A stretch of DNA of 59,408 nucleotides from Ruminococcaceae bacterium UBA1320 (lineage in GTDB: Bacteria; Bacillota; Clostridia; Oscillospirales; Ethanoligenentaceae). Location of the stretch: contig DBTI01000094.1 of the NCBI GenBank assembly GCA_002306975.1, positions 1,193 to 60,600 of the forward strand. Reading direction: 5' to 3'. The translations under genes and the position numbers were made by a program. The notes beneath the pieces were generated by a model. It was not told the DNA's origin, did no database searches, and saw nothing but the letters and a program-made list of their open reading frames with translations. This document shows, piece after piece, positions 44,262 to 52,225 of the stretch. Within the stretch, counting starts at the first letter, position 1. Every line of letters starts with the position of its first letter.

Positions 44262-46031
44262 TCATTCAAAGTCTGTAAAGGCGTTGTTTTCAAGCCCCTC
44301 AAACTGCATGTTATAGTATCTGGCGTAGATTCCGCCTGTTTTGAGAAGACTTTCGTGATTGCCGCGTTCTTTTATGCCCTCATCGGTTATTACGATTATC
44401 TCGTCCGCTCCCCTCACTGTGCTGAGCCTGTGCGCGATTACTATTGTGGTGCGGTTTTGGGCAAGGCTGTCGAGCGACCTCTGAATATAGCGCTCACTCT
44501 CGTTATCCAGAGCGGAGGTAGCCTCGTCGAGAATCAGAATCGGCGGGTTTTTCAAAAACACGCGCGCGATTGAAATGCGCTGTTTTTGACCGCCCGAAAG
44601 GCGGACGCCGCGCTCGCCGACATAAGTATCATAACCTTCCTCAAGCGACATGATAAAGTCATGGATATTGGCGTGCTTTGCAGCCTCCATGATCTCTTCA
44701 AACGTTGCTTCAGGCTTTCCGTATGCTATGTTCTCTTTTACGCTACCAGCAAAGAGGTAAACCTCTTGCTGTACCACACCGATCGCGTTTCGAAGTGACT
44801 CCTGCTTGAAGCTGCGGATATCAGTACCGTCAATAAGGATGCTGCCGCCTGTTACGTCGTAAAAACGAGGCAGCAGCGAGCAGATGGTGGTTTTTCCGCC
44901 GCCCGACGGCCCGACAAGCGCAATCTTGCGCCCCGCCGGAATTTTTATATTCACATTATCAAGCACATTCTGCTCATTGTCATAGCTGAACGACACATTT
45001 TTAAATTCAATGTCGCCCTTTACGTCCACAAGCGGGGCGGCGTTTTTATCGTCAATAATTTCCGGCTGTGTTTCCACGACCTCAAGAAAACGCTTGAAGC
45101 CCGCGTAGCCCTTTTGAAAAAGCTCGGTAAAATTGATAAGAAGATCGATGGGGTTTATAAAAATGTTGATATAAAGCGCGTAGACGGCAAGGTCGGCAAT
45201 GCCAAGAGAACCGTCGATTATAAAGAACCCGCCGGAAATAATAATGACGATATACAAAAGGCCCTCAAAAAACGAGTTGGTGGCGTTATAGCGGCCCATT
45301 ATCATGTAATTGTTAACCTTGGATTCGAGAAAGGCGTTGTTGCCTTTATCAAATTTCCTGCGCTCGACCCTTTCATTTGCAAACGATTTTACAACGCGGA
45401 CTCCCGAAAGGCTGTCCTGCACGATTGAATTTACTCCCGCGATTTTAACCCTGTTGTCATAAAATATCGACGACATCTTTTTGTTTTCAAGGTATGAATA
45501 GATAATCATGATGACTGTGACAACAACGAGAATCAGCGTCATTTTTACATTAATCATCATAAGGATAATAAAAGAACCAATGATCTTTATTGCAGAAATA
45601 AACAGATTTTCCGGCCCGTGGTGGGCAAGTTCGGAGATGTCAAACAGGTCGGAAACAAGCTTTGACATCATTTCACCTGTGTTGTTTTTATCATAATACG
45701 AAAAAGACAGCTTTTGCAGGTGGTAAAAAAGGTCGCGACGCATGTCACTCTCCATACGCGCGCCCATGATGTGCCCCCATGAGGTTATAAAATGCTGACC
45801 GAAGTATTTAATTAAATACATGGTGACAAGGCCAAGCCCGACAAAACCGATCGTGTGCAATATCACGCTGCTGCCCTGAGTGAACAGCGATTTTGACAGA
45901 TAGCTCAGTATAAGCGGAAAAGCAAGGTCAACCGCCGAAACAACGAGCGCGCAGAACAAATCCGCGTAAAAAAGCCCCCTGTAGGGCTTGTAATATTTCA
46001 CAAACTTTTTTAAGGTTCCTAATTTATTCAA
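44262..46031 (-). CDS. MsbA-like ABC exporter, fused permease and ATPase
   Basis: 589 residues; start TTG 46031 with AGGAGG 5-6 bases ahead. Six-helix permease domain (about 1-320) with coupling segment, then an ATPase (about 340-575): Walker A GPSGGGKTTI, Q-loop VVQQEVYLF, signature VRLSGGQKQRI, Walker B ILILDEATSALD, H-loop IVIAHRLSTV. Half-transporter, so it acts as a homodimer in the cytoplasmic membrane. Related proteins export lipids, drugs or peptides. It lies 25 bases downstream of the YgjP-type metalloprotease gene, so the two may be one operon. Confidence 0.93.
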   Translation of the reverse strand: MNKLGTLKKFVKYYKPYRGLFYADLFCALVVSAVDLAFPLILSYLSKSLFTQGSSVILHTIGFVGLGLVTMYLIKYFGQHFITSWGHIMGARMESDMRRDLFYHLQKLSFSYYDKNNTGEMMSKLVSDLFDISELAHHGPENLFISAIKIIGSFIILMMINVKMTLILVVVTVIMIIYSYLENKKMSSIFYDNRVKIAGVNSIVQDSLSGVRVVKSFANERVERRKFDKGNNAFLESKVNNYMIMGRYNATNSFFEGLLYIVIIISGGFFIIDGSLGIADLAVYALYINIFINPIDLLINFTELFQKGYAGFKRFLEVVETQPEIIDDKNAAPLVDVKGDIEFKNVSFSYDNEQNVLDNVNIKIPAGRKIALVGPSGGGKTTICSLLPRFYDVTGGSILIDGTDIRSFKQESLRNAIGVVQQEVYLFAGSVKENIAYGKPEATFEEIMEAAKHANIHDFIMSLEEGYDTYVGERGVRLSGGQKQRISIARVFLKNPPILILDEATSALDNESERYIQRSLDSLAQNRTTIVIAHRLSTVRGADEIIVITDEGIKERGNHESLLKTGGIYARYYNMQFEGLENNAFTDFE

Positions 46032-46056
46032 AATTTCCTCCTGTATTGTTCAGCCG

Positions 46057-46743
46057 TTATTCTGCGAAGAAATCACGGCGCAGCAACGCTGCGTTTTGCT
46101 TGAACCATTCTCTTCTTGGCGCGTAATCGGGCATCAGCTCGGCGACACGCCGCCAAAACGCGCTTGAATGATCCGGGTGCCCGATATGTGAAAGCTCGTG
46201 CGCCACAACGTAATCTATTTTGTCGACAGGCGCCATGGCAAGGCGCCAGGTAAAGCACAGCCTGCCACCCGCGGAGCATGAGCCCCAGCGCGTCAGCGCG
46301 CTTGTAATTTTAAGCGATGCATACCGCACCCCCGCTTTTGCCGCAAAATAGTCCACACGCTCACGCAGCGTTCTATACGCCTGTTCCTTATACCACCCTG
46401 TTATCGCAAGCTGCGCGTTGCCTTTTAAGCTTTGCGGAACCAGAAGCCGCCCGCCGTCTATGTAGATTTGAGACACGCCGTTTTGAAAAGACAGGGCATA
46501 TTCTTTGCCAAGCAGTTCAAAGGTTTCGCCCTCGGCGCAGTGCTTTGGCGGGTGCTTTTCGTCGCGCGCCAAAACATCGCTCTGCTTTTTGAGCACCCAG
46601 TCGCGTTTTTCTTCCACCGCTTTTTCAATAAAACGATTCGGGGTTCTTAGCGGAGCACGCACAACAAGAAGCGCGTCGCGCGTTATTTCAAGGGCAATCG
46701 TACGGCGCTTTGATTTTATGATTTTATCTATTTTGAGTTTCAT
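46057..46743 (-). CDS. YgjP-type (DUF45) zinc metallopeptidase
   Basis: 228 residues, no signal peptide. An all-beta N-terminal part (1-100) then the gluzincin-type helix YVVAHELSHIGHPDHSSAFW with HExxH (about 175-179) and a downstream third-ligand region. ALTRWGSCSAGGRLCFTWRL is the conserved WGSC motif of the family. E. coli YgjP is a cytosolic metalloprotease; role here unknown. Confidence 0.9.
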   Translation of the reverse strand: MKLKIDKIIKSKRRTIALEITRDALLVVRAPLRTPNRFIEKAVEEKRDWVLKKQSDVLARDEKHPPKHCAEGETFELLGKEYALSFQNGVSQIYIDGGRLLVPQSLKGNAQLAITGWYKEQAYRTLRERVDYFAAKAGVRYASLKITSALTRWGSCSAGGRLCFTWRLAMAPVDKIDYVVAHELSHIGHPDHSSAFWRRVAELMPDYAPRREWFKQNAALLRRDFFAE

Positions 46744-46910
46744 TACCCCTCACCATGTTTTTGCAACGATTTTCATCTGATGTGACGCGGCATGAGCATA
46801 TGGCTACACAAATTAACACACCTTGAATAATTTATTAAGCTTATATGCACACAGCGTCAATCAGTATCTTTTGATTTTAACGCAATCGCGGTAAAAAGTC
46901 AAAGTGCAGA

Positions 46911-46939
46911 TTGAATTATATTATTTGGTGTGATACACT
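46911..46939 (+). promoter_or_regulatory. Promoter of the DUF4177 gene
   Basis: TTGAAT (46911-46916), 17-base spacer, TACACT (46934-46939), giving an expected start about 85 bases before the ATG. The rest of the gap 46744-47030 is AT-rich with no other signal. Confidence 0.6.
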
Positions 46940-47030
46940 GTAGCTGTTATTATGGCAATTTGTTTCAGATATTACATATATCTTTATTTGCTATGCGGTA
47001 ATTTTAATATTTAATTAGGGGGTTACGAAT

Positions 47031-47222
47031 ATGTATGAGTACGAGTTTTTCAGAATCGACCTCGGTTTTGGATTTGACAGAGAGCCTTCTCAGGATTATC
47101 ATGAGCTTATAAATGAACAGGCAAAAAGCGGATGGAGACTCGTGCAGATTTTCGCCCCACCTACACATGGTGTTGGAAAAGCGACATTTTATGAGTTAAT
47201 ATTTGAACGTGAAATAAAGTGA
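47031..47222 (+). CDS. DUF4177 family small protein
   Basis: 63 residues with the DUF4177 pattern: aromatic start MYEYEFFRID, central LINEQAKSGWRLVQIFAP and terminal YELIFEREIK, forming a compact alpha-beta fold. Function unknown for the family. AGGGGG 9 bases before the ATG and a strong terminator after the stop mark a single-gene unit. Confidence 0.85.
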   Translation: MYEYEFFRIDLGFGFDREPSQDYHELINEQAKSGWRLVQIFAPPTHGVGKATFYELIFEREIK

Positions 47223-47261
47223 CAAAACAAGATCTTACGGTAATCGTGAGATCTTGTTTTG
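47223..47261. terminator. Terminator after the DUF4177 gene
   Basis: ACAAAACAAGATCTTACG pairs with CGTGAGATCTTGTTTTGT around GTAAT (one mismatch); U-rich 3' arm on the plus strand. Confidence 0.85.
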
Positions 47262-47378
47262 TCTTTATCGCAATTTTAAATAAAAACAGCAAATCAGAAT
47301 ATTATCTATCCGCCGAAGCAGATGGCTTTCGGCGGGGAAAATAAAAAACCATTCCGCTTTATTTTTGTAATTGTAATA
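47262..47378. repeat. GC-rich repeat, copy 7, longest and with variant core
   Basis: Left flank CTTTATCGCAATTTTAAATA and AAAACAGCAAATCAGAATATT, variant core CCGCCGAAAGC...TTTCGGCGG (47310-47335), right flank AAAAAACCATTCCGCTTTAT and TTTTGTAATTGTAATA. It matches copy 4 on the left and copy 2b on the right, so it defines a unit of about 100-110 bases. Confidence 0.85.
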
Positions 47379-47385
47379 GCGGCAA

Positions 47386-48681
47386 TCACTTCAAATTGTA
47401 AAATGCTCCAAGACCTGCGTAATGTGCCGCCGAGCCAAGCTGTTCCTCGATGCGCAACAGGCGGTTATATTTTGCCACGCGCTCGCTGCGCGCAGGTGCT
47501 CCGGTTTTTATCTGCCCGGCGTTTACCGCGACGGCAAGGTCGGCTATTGTTGTATCCTCTGTCTCACCGGAACGGTGGGAGATGACGGCAGTGTAGCCGC
47601 TCCGCTGTGCCATTGCAACGGCTTCAAGCGTTTCGGTCAGTGTGCCGATCTGATTGACTTTTATTAAAATTGAATTTGCCGCTTCGGAATAAATGCCCTT
47701 TTGAAGACGTTTTGCGTTTGTAACAAAAAGGTCGTCGCCCACAAGCTGAATGTCGTTTCCGAGCGAAGCGGTTATCTCTTTCCACCCGTCCCAGTCGTCT
47801 TCGGAAAGACCGTCTTCAATAGAAACAACGGGGTAAACGCCGACAAGCTCCTGCCAATATTCCAAAAGCTGTGTTCTGTTCATGCTCCGACCCGACTTTG
47901 GCAGGAGGTAGGTGCCGTCCTGCTGATACCATTCAGAAGAAGCCGCGTCGATGGCAATCAGGAACTGGGAGCCGGCGGTGTAACCCGCGATACTCATTGC
48001 TTCCATAATTGCGTCAAGCGCCTCGCGGTCACTGGCAAGGTTGGGTGCAAAGCCGCCCTCGTCGCCCACACCCGAGCTGATGCCCTTTTGCGAAAGCACC
48101 TTGCCGAGATTGTGATAAATTTCTACGCACCATTGCAGCCCCTGTGAAAAGCTTTCAGCGCCCACCGGCATGATCATAAACTCCTGCACGTCAATGTTGT
48201 TCTGCGCGTGGACGCCGCCATTTAAAATGTTCATCATAGGCACCGGCAGCATACAGGCATTTTGCCCTCCGAGCAGCCGGTATAGCGGGATTTTGAGTGC
48301 GTTTGCCGCCGCTTTGGCGTTTGCAAGAGAAATGGCAAGCGTCGCGTTGGCACCAAGCCTTGATTTGTTCGGAGTACCGTCGAGCACGATCATGCGCCGG
48401 TCAAGCTCCGCCTGAGCAAGTGCATCCATGCCGATTATTTTTTCCCTGAGTTCGCCGTTGATGTTGCCGACAGCCTTGGTCACACCTTTTCCCATATATC
48501 TGTTTTGGTCATCGTCGCGCAGCTCATGCGCCTCAAAAGCGCCGGTCGATGCTCCGGAAGGCACAGCCGCGCAGCCTGTCGCACCGCATTCAAGCGTTAC
48601 TTCAGCCTCTACGGTCGGGTTTCCGCGAGAATCCAGTATTTCGCGCGCGTGCAATTCTTTTATAGAAAGTGTAAAATTCAT
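47386..48681 (-). CDS. eno: Enolase
   Basis: 431 residues, full family length. N-terminal AREILDSRGNPTVEAEV, substrate loop PSGASTGAFEAHELRD, Mg2+ ligands in VSIEDGLSEDDW and VGDDLFVTN, catalytic Lys in ANSILIKVNQIGTLTE, and SHRSGETEDTTIADLAVA. Converts 2-phosphoglycerate to phosphoenolpyruvate in glycolysis. GGAGG 6 bases before ATG 48681. Not linked to other glycolytic genes here, which is not the usual gap-pgk-tpi-pgm-eno order of many Firmicutes. Confidence 0.98.
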   Translation of the reverse strand: MNFTLSIKELHAREILDSRGNPTVEAEVTLECGATGCAAVPSGASTGAFEAHELRDDDQNRYMGKGVTKAVGNINGELREKIIGMDALAQAELDRRMIVLDGTPNKSRLGANATLAISLANAKAAANALKIPLYRLLGGQNACMLPVPMMNILNGGVHAQNNIDVQEFMIMPVGAESFSQGLQWCVEIYHNLGKVLSQKGISSGVGDEGGFAPNLASDREALDAIMEAMSIAGYTAGSQFLIAIDAASSEWYQQDGTYLLPKSGRSMNRTQLLEYWQELVGVYPVVSIEDGLSEDDWDGWKEITASLGNDIQLVGDDLFVTNAKRLQKGIYSEAANSILIKVNQIGTLTETLEAVAMAQRSGYTAVISHRSGETEDTTIADLAVAVNAGQIKTGAPARSERVAKYNRLLRIEEQLGSAAHYAGLGAFYNLK

Positions 48682-48852
48682 TTTTATTCCTCCGGCTTTT
48701 TCCTATATTGTTACCAATAATTTCTTTGTTATTACAAAGGCCGAAAGGAATAAATCCTATCCTTTACCGCAACCGCTTTCCTATGAATCTTTCGGAATAA
48801 AATTCGCCTCAAACCGCAAGATTTTTATCTCCTTGTAATTTGAGGCGGGCTT

Positions 48853-49839
48853 TTACTTCTTCACGGCACTGTTCATTGCTTGTTCCTTTATCCTCGACAT
48901 TGCTTTAAAAAACTCCTGCGGTTCTTCAAACATGGGGTTATGCGCGGAATTTTCAAAGAAAACAAGCTCTTTTGACGGCGCTTCTATTGTTTCGCAGTAT
49001 TTTTCAACAAGCTCAAACGGCGTGGTATAATCGTGCCGCCCAGCCAAAAAGCAGACCGGAATTTCCACCTTTTTAACCTTGTTTAAAAAGTCAACCTCAA
49101 ACGCCCAGTCAATCGACATGATTTTCAGGGTGACAAGCTGACCTCTGATCCAGTTGATTTTATTGATAAATGTGTAATCATGCGATTTTAAAAAGGTCTT
49201 TGTGAGCATACTCGATACTTTCTTATCGTATATGACAGCGCCGTATTTTTTCAGAACATCACGCTGCGCAATGCAGCCCTTTCTGCCGTTTACATAGCTG
49301 CCATCGCGGAATTCCCCTTTGCCGAGCAGTTTTTTAAGGGCAGCTTGATCATTTTTCTTTTTTGCCGTTTCAAGGGCAAAATTATAGCCTGTCTGCTCAC
49401 TCATGATACCGTTTACCATTTGACCCATACCGATATAAGCGTAAATATTTTCAGGGTGATTATATACCTCAGTAAGCCCTAAATATGTACCCCATGAATG
49501 CCCGAGAATAAACAGCTTTTCTTTATCAAGTCGCTTTTTAAGATACTCAACGATTTCATGTGTATCTGCCATGAACTGTGCTACGTTTAACGATTCTTTA
49601 GGCACATGTTTTGAAAAAGATTTGCCGGCGCCGCGCTGATCCCAGTTTACTACTGTAAATATGCTTTGCAAATTGCGGTTAACTGCATTGACAATCGGCA
49701 TTTCTGTGCCGCCCGGCCCGCCATGGAGCACAAGCACCACCGGATTTGACAAATCCTCGCCTTTTATCGAAATCCACTGATCCACGCCGCCGATGCTAAC
49801 CTTTTCTACAGTGTCTATGCTGTTTATATCTTGTGTCAT
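48853..49839 (-). CDS. Alpha/beta hydrolase, proline-iminopeptidase-like
   Basis: 328 residues. Oxyanion region VVLVLHGGPGGTEMP, NWDQRGAGKS, nucleophile Ser in ILGHSWGTYLG, acid Asp in LAGRHDYTTP and His in FFENSAHNPMFEEP. The HGGPG and WDQRGxGxS motifs are those of the S33 proline iminopeptidase group, which removes N-terminal proline, but lactonases and esterases share them. Cytoplasmic, single gene with GGAGG before ATG 49839. Confidence 0.85.
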   Translation of the reverse strand: MTQDINSIDTVEKVSIGGVDQWISIKGEDLSNPVVLVLHGGPGGTEMPIVNAVNRNLQSIFTVVNWDQRGAGKSFSKHVPKESLNVAQFMADTHEIVEYLKKRLDKEKLFILGHSWGTYLGLTEVYNHPENIYAYIGMGQMVNGIMSEQTGYNFALETAKKKNDQAALKKLLGKGEFRDGSYVNGRKGCIAQRDVLKKYGAVIYDKKVSSMLTKTFLKSHDYTFINKINWIRGQLVTLKIMSIDWAFEVDFLNKVKKVEIPVCFLAGRHDYTTPFELVEKYCETIEAPSKELVFFENSAHNPMFEEPQEFFKAMSRIKEQAMNSAVKK

Positions 49840-49993
49840 TTATCTTGCCTCCGTCAAATCTTTTGAAATTGCAAAATCAAAGCAGAATAGTTTTACTCTG
49901 CTTTCCCATTGTTTTAAGTATATTACCAAAATCCCATAATCGCAATAAGGTCACCGGCAGATACTGCCGACGACCTTATGTATGATTATCGCT

Positions 49994-51226
49994 TTATTTC
50001 TGGCGGTAGTCGAACATGCGTTTGCTCTTTTTTTCGCTGCGTGGCAGCTCACCGAGCGCGACCGCCTCAACTTCTATCTTTATGCCGATTTTGTGTTTGA
50101 AGGCGGAGGCCACCGATTGCGCCACAGCCGCCGCGTCTGTTCCCGGCTGGCGCTCAACCTTCAGCTTGAAGACATCTCTGCCTTCCTCGTGCGTAATATG
50201 TACCTGATATTCGCTGCTGACGCCTTCGCACAATTTAAGCACGTTGTTTATCTGCCCTGGGTAGATGTTAACGCCCTTGACCTTGACCATATCGTCGGTT
50301 CTGCCCATGATGCGGTCGATTAACGGATAATCTCTGCCGCATGAGCATTTCTTTGGCAGGATGCGTGTTAAGTCATGTGTGCGGTAACGTACAAGCGGTG
50401 CCGCCTGTTTTTTCAGTGTGGTTACGACAAGCTCGCCCCATTCGCCGTCTTTAACCGGTTTTCCTTCATCGTCGACAACTTCAAAATAAAGAAAATCGTC
50501 AAAGTAGTGCAGACCTTCGTGCTTATCGCAGTCGATCGCGATGCCCGGCCCGTAAACCTCGGTTAAGCCGTAAATATCGAACAGTTCAATGTTAAGCTCG
50601 TCATGTATGCGCCTGCGCATCAAATCGCCCCACAGCTCAGAGCCGATGATGCCGCGCTTCAGGCTAAGCTTATCTTTTATGCCGCGGCGTTGAGCCTCTT
50701 CGGCAATGAGCAGCGCGTATGACGAGGTTGAGCACAGCACCGTGCTTCTTAAATCTATCATCATCTGAAACTGTTTGTCGGTGTTGCCCGGGCCCATCGG
50801 CACAGCCATTGCGCCGAGCTTTTCACAGCCAGCTTGAAAACCGATGCCCGCAGTCCACAGACCATAGCCCGGTGTTATCTGAATAACATCCCTTTTCGTT
50901 ATGCCGGCAATCGAATAACAGCGCGCAAACATCGTCGCCCAGTCTTCAACATCCTGCCTTGTATACGGAATGATAACAGGGCTGCCCGTTGTGCCTGAGG
51001 TGGAATGAATCCTCACTACCTGCTCCTGCGGGACAGACAGAAGACCCATTGGGTAAGCCTCGCGAAGCGCTTCTTTATCTGTAAGCGGCAGCTTATTAAA
51101 ATCGTCCGGCGATTTTATATCATCCGCTGTTATGCCCGCATTTTCATAAATTCCCTTATAAAAAGGGCTTGTCTCAAACACGCGGTCAAGCAGTGTTTTG
51201 ATTTGCCCAAAAACCTCGTTTGTCAT
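49994..51226 (-). CDS. paaK: Phenylacetate-CoA ligase (aryl-acetate CoA ligase)
   Basis: 410 residues from ATG 51226 (GGAGG upstream; a start at 51250 is rejected). Adenylate-forming enzyme: ATP loop HSTSGTTGSPVIIPYT, YGLTEVYGPG, RYRTHDLTRI and PaaK C-terminal domain with MGRTDDMVKVKGVNIYP. It makes aryl-acetyl-CoA from aryl-acetate, ATP and CoA, or in reverse with IorAB conserves energy from amino-acid fermentation. It is last in the iorA-iorB-paaK unit, an association common in anaerobes; indole-3-acetate or phenylacetate are the expected acids. Confidence 0.88.
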   Translation of the reverse strand: MTNEVFGQIKTLLDRVFETSPFYKGIYENAGITADDIKSPDDFNKLPLTDKEALREAYPMGLLSVPQEQVVRIHSTSGTTGSPVIIPYTRQDVEDWATMFARCYSIAGITKRDVIQITPGYGLWTAGIGFQAGCEKLGAMAVPMGPGNTDKQFQMMIDLRSTVLCSTSSYALLIAEEAQRRGIKDKLSLKRGIIGSELWGDLMRRRIHDELNIELFDIYGLTEVYGPGIAIDCDKHEGLHYFDDFLYFEVVDDEGKPVKDGEWGELVVTTLKKQAAPLVRYRTHDLTRILPKKCSCGRDYPLIDRIMGRTDDMVKVKGVNIYPGQINNVLKLCEGVSSEYQVHITHEEGRDVFKLKVERQPGTDAAAVAQSVASAFKHKIGIKIEVEAVALGELPRSEKKSKRMFDYRQK

Positions 51227-51384
51227 AATACTAATCCTCCATTTCCCCACCTTGCACCTGCGGTGAGCAATTCGCGCTTTATATTATTTTAATAAAGAAC
51301 CTATTTGTCGCGATATTTAATCTTCGAATAAATTTTTTAAACACTATTTATCACAATTTTCAATCTTCAATTAAGTATAATCAA

Positions 51385-51547
51385 GAACCCGTCGCAAGCT
51401 GATGGCTATAAAAGCTGCTCAGCTTACCTGCGAATTGCCTCAAGTGCAACTTGCGTGAATCGCCTCAAGTGCAACTTGAACCCGTCGCGAGCTGATATCT
51501 ATAAAAGTCGCTCAACTTATTCGCGAATTGCCTCCAGTGCAAACTGG
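51385..51547. repeat. Imperfect tandem duplication of the iorB 3' end
   Basis: The segment 51478-51547, which includes the last iorB codons, is repeated at 51385-51452 with about 80-85 percent identity by eye (GAACCCGTCGC(A/G)AGCTGAT, TATAAAAG, GCGAATTGCCTC(A/C)AGTGCAA). A shorter third piece (51453-51478) repeats CGCCTCAAGTGCAACTTG. The copies lie in the gap between iorB and paaK. Confidence 0.8.
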
Positions 51548-52104
51548 AAAGCTTTTGAGTTGAGGTCTTTGAATTTTGGCGGCACATTTTCGCTGATAAC
51601 CGTCAGAAATCTTTCCTTGTCAAAGGGAAGGAACCCCGCTCCGGCGGCAGCACCAAGCATGACGACATTTGCGGCCTTTAGCGAGCCCGCTTCGGCCGCA
51701 ATCGCAAGCGCGTCGATAACTACAAGCCGTTTCACTTTATCTTTTATGTATTGCAGCATTCTTTCGCTGTCGTATTTCGCTAAACCGAGAGAAACGGAAA
51801 CAGGATTTATCACCTGCTTGTTTAAAACTACCGCTCCGCCTTCTTTTAAACGGCTGAGGCTTCGGACGGTCTCACATAACTCAAAACCGATGATGAGGTC
51901 GGCCTGCCCCTGCGGCACAGCCGAACTTAGAACATCGCCGCCAATACGAACGTTGCTTGTAACACAACCGCCGCGCTGTGACATGCCGATCGTTTCACTT
52001 GTGCGTGCCTTAAAGCCGGCGTCAATCGCGGCGGCTCCCAGAAGACGTGAAGCAAGTACCTGTCCCTGCCCTCCGACACCGGTAATCAAAATATCACATT
52101 TCAT
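51517..52104 (-). CDS. iorB: Indolepyruvate ferredoxin oxidoreductase beta subunit
   Basis: 195 residues; ATG 52104 preferred (GGGG 6 bases ahead) over ATG 52116. Gamma-type 2-oxoacid oxidoreductase domain with ITGVGGQGQVLASRLLGAAA and TSETIGMSQRGGCV. With IorA it converts aryl pyruvates (from Trp, Phe, Tyr) plus CoA to aryl-acetyl-CoA, CO2 and reduced ferredoxin. A possible hairpin covers its ribosome site, and its 3' end is duplicated downstream. Confidence 0.93.
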   Translation of the reverse strand: MKCDILITGVGGQGQVLASRLLGAAAIDAGFKARTSETIGMSQRGGCVTSNVRIGGDVLSSAVPQGQADLIIGFELCETVRSLSRLKEGGAVVLNKQVINPVSVSLGLAKYDSERMLQYIKDKVKRLVVIDALAIAAEAGSLKAANVVMLGAAAGAGFLPFDKERFLTVISENVPPKFKDLNSKAFQFALEAIRE

Positions 52105-52112
52105 CTTAAGCC

Positions 52113-52174
52113 CCATTTCTCCGCAGGCTCAAAACGCACATTTATAACAAAGCCAATTTTCTGCGGAGAAATGG
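52113..52174 (-). promoter_or_regulatory. Inverted repeat masking the iorB ribosome site
   Basis: In the iorA-iorB gap, CCATTTCTCCGCAG and CTGCGGAGAAATGG are perfect 14-base complements (52113-52126 and 52161-52174). The 3' arm in the RNA contains GGAG and ATGG just before the iorB start, so folding would hinder iorB initiation. Confidence 0.5.
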
Positions 52175-52225
52175 CTTTGCATGGCAAAGTTGCGGCTGAA
52201 AGCCGAAAGGCGAGTTGAATTTTAT

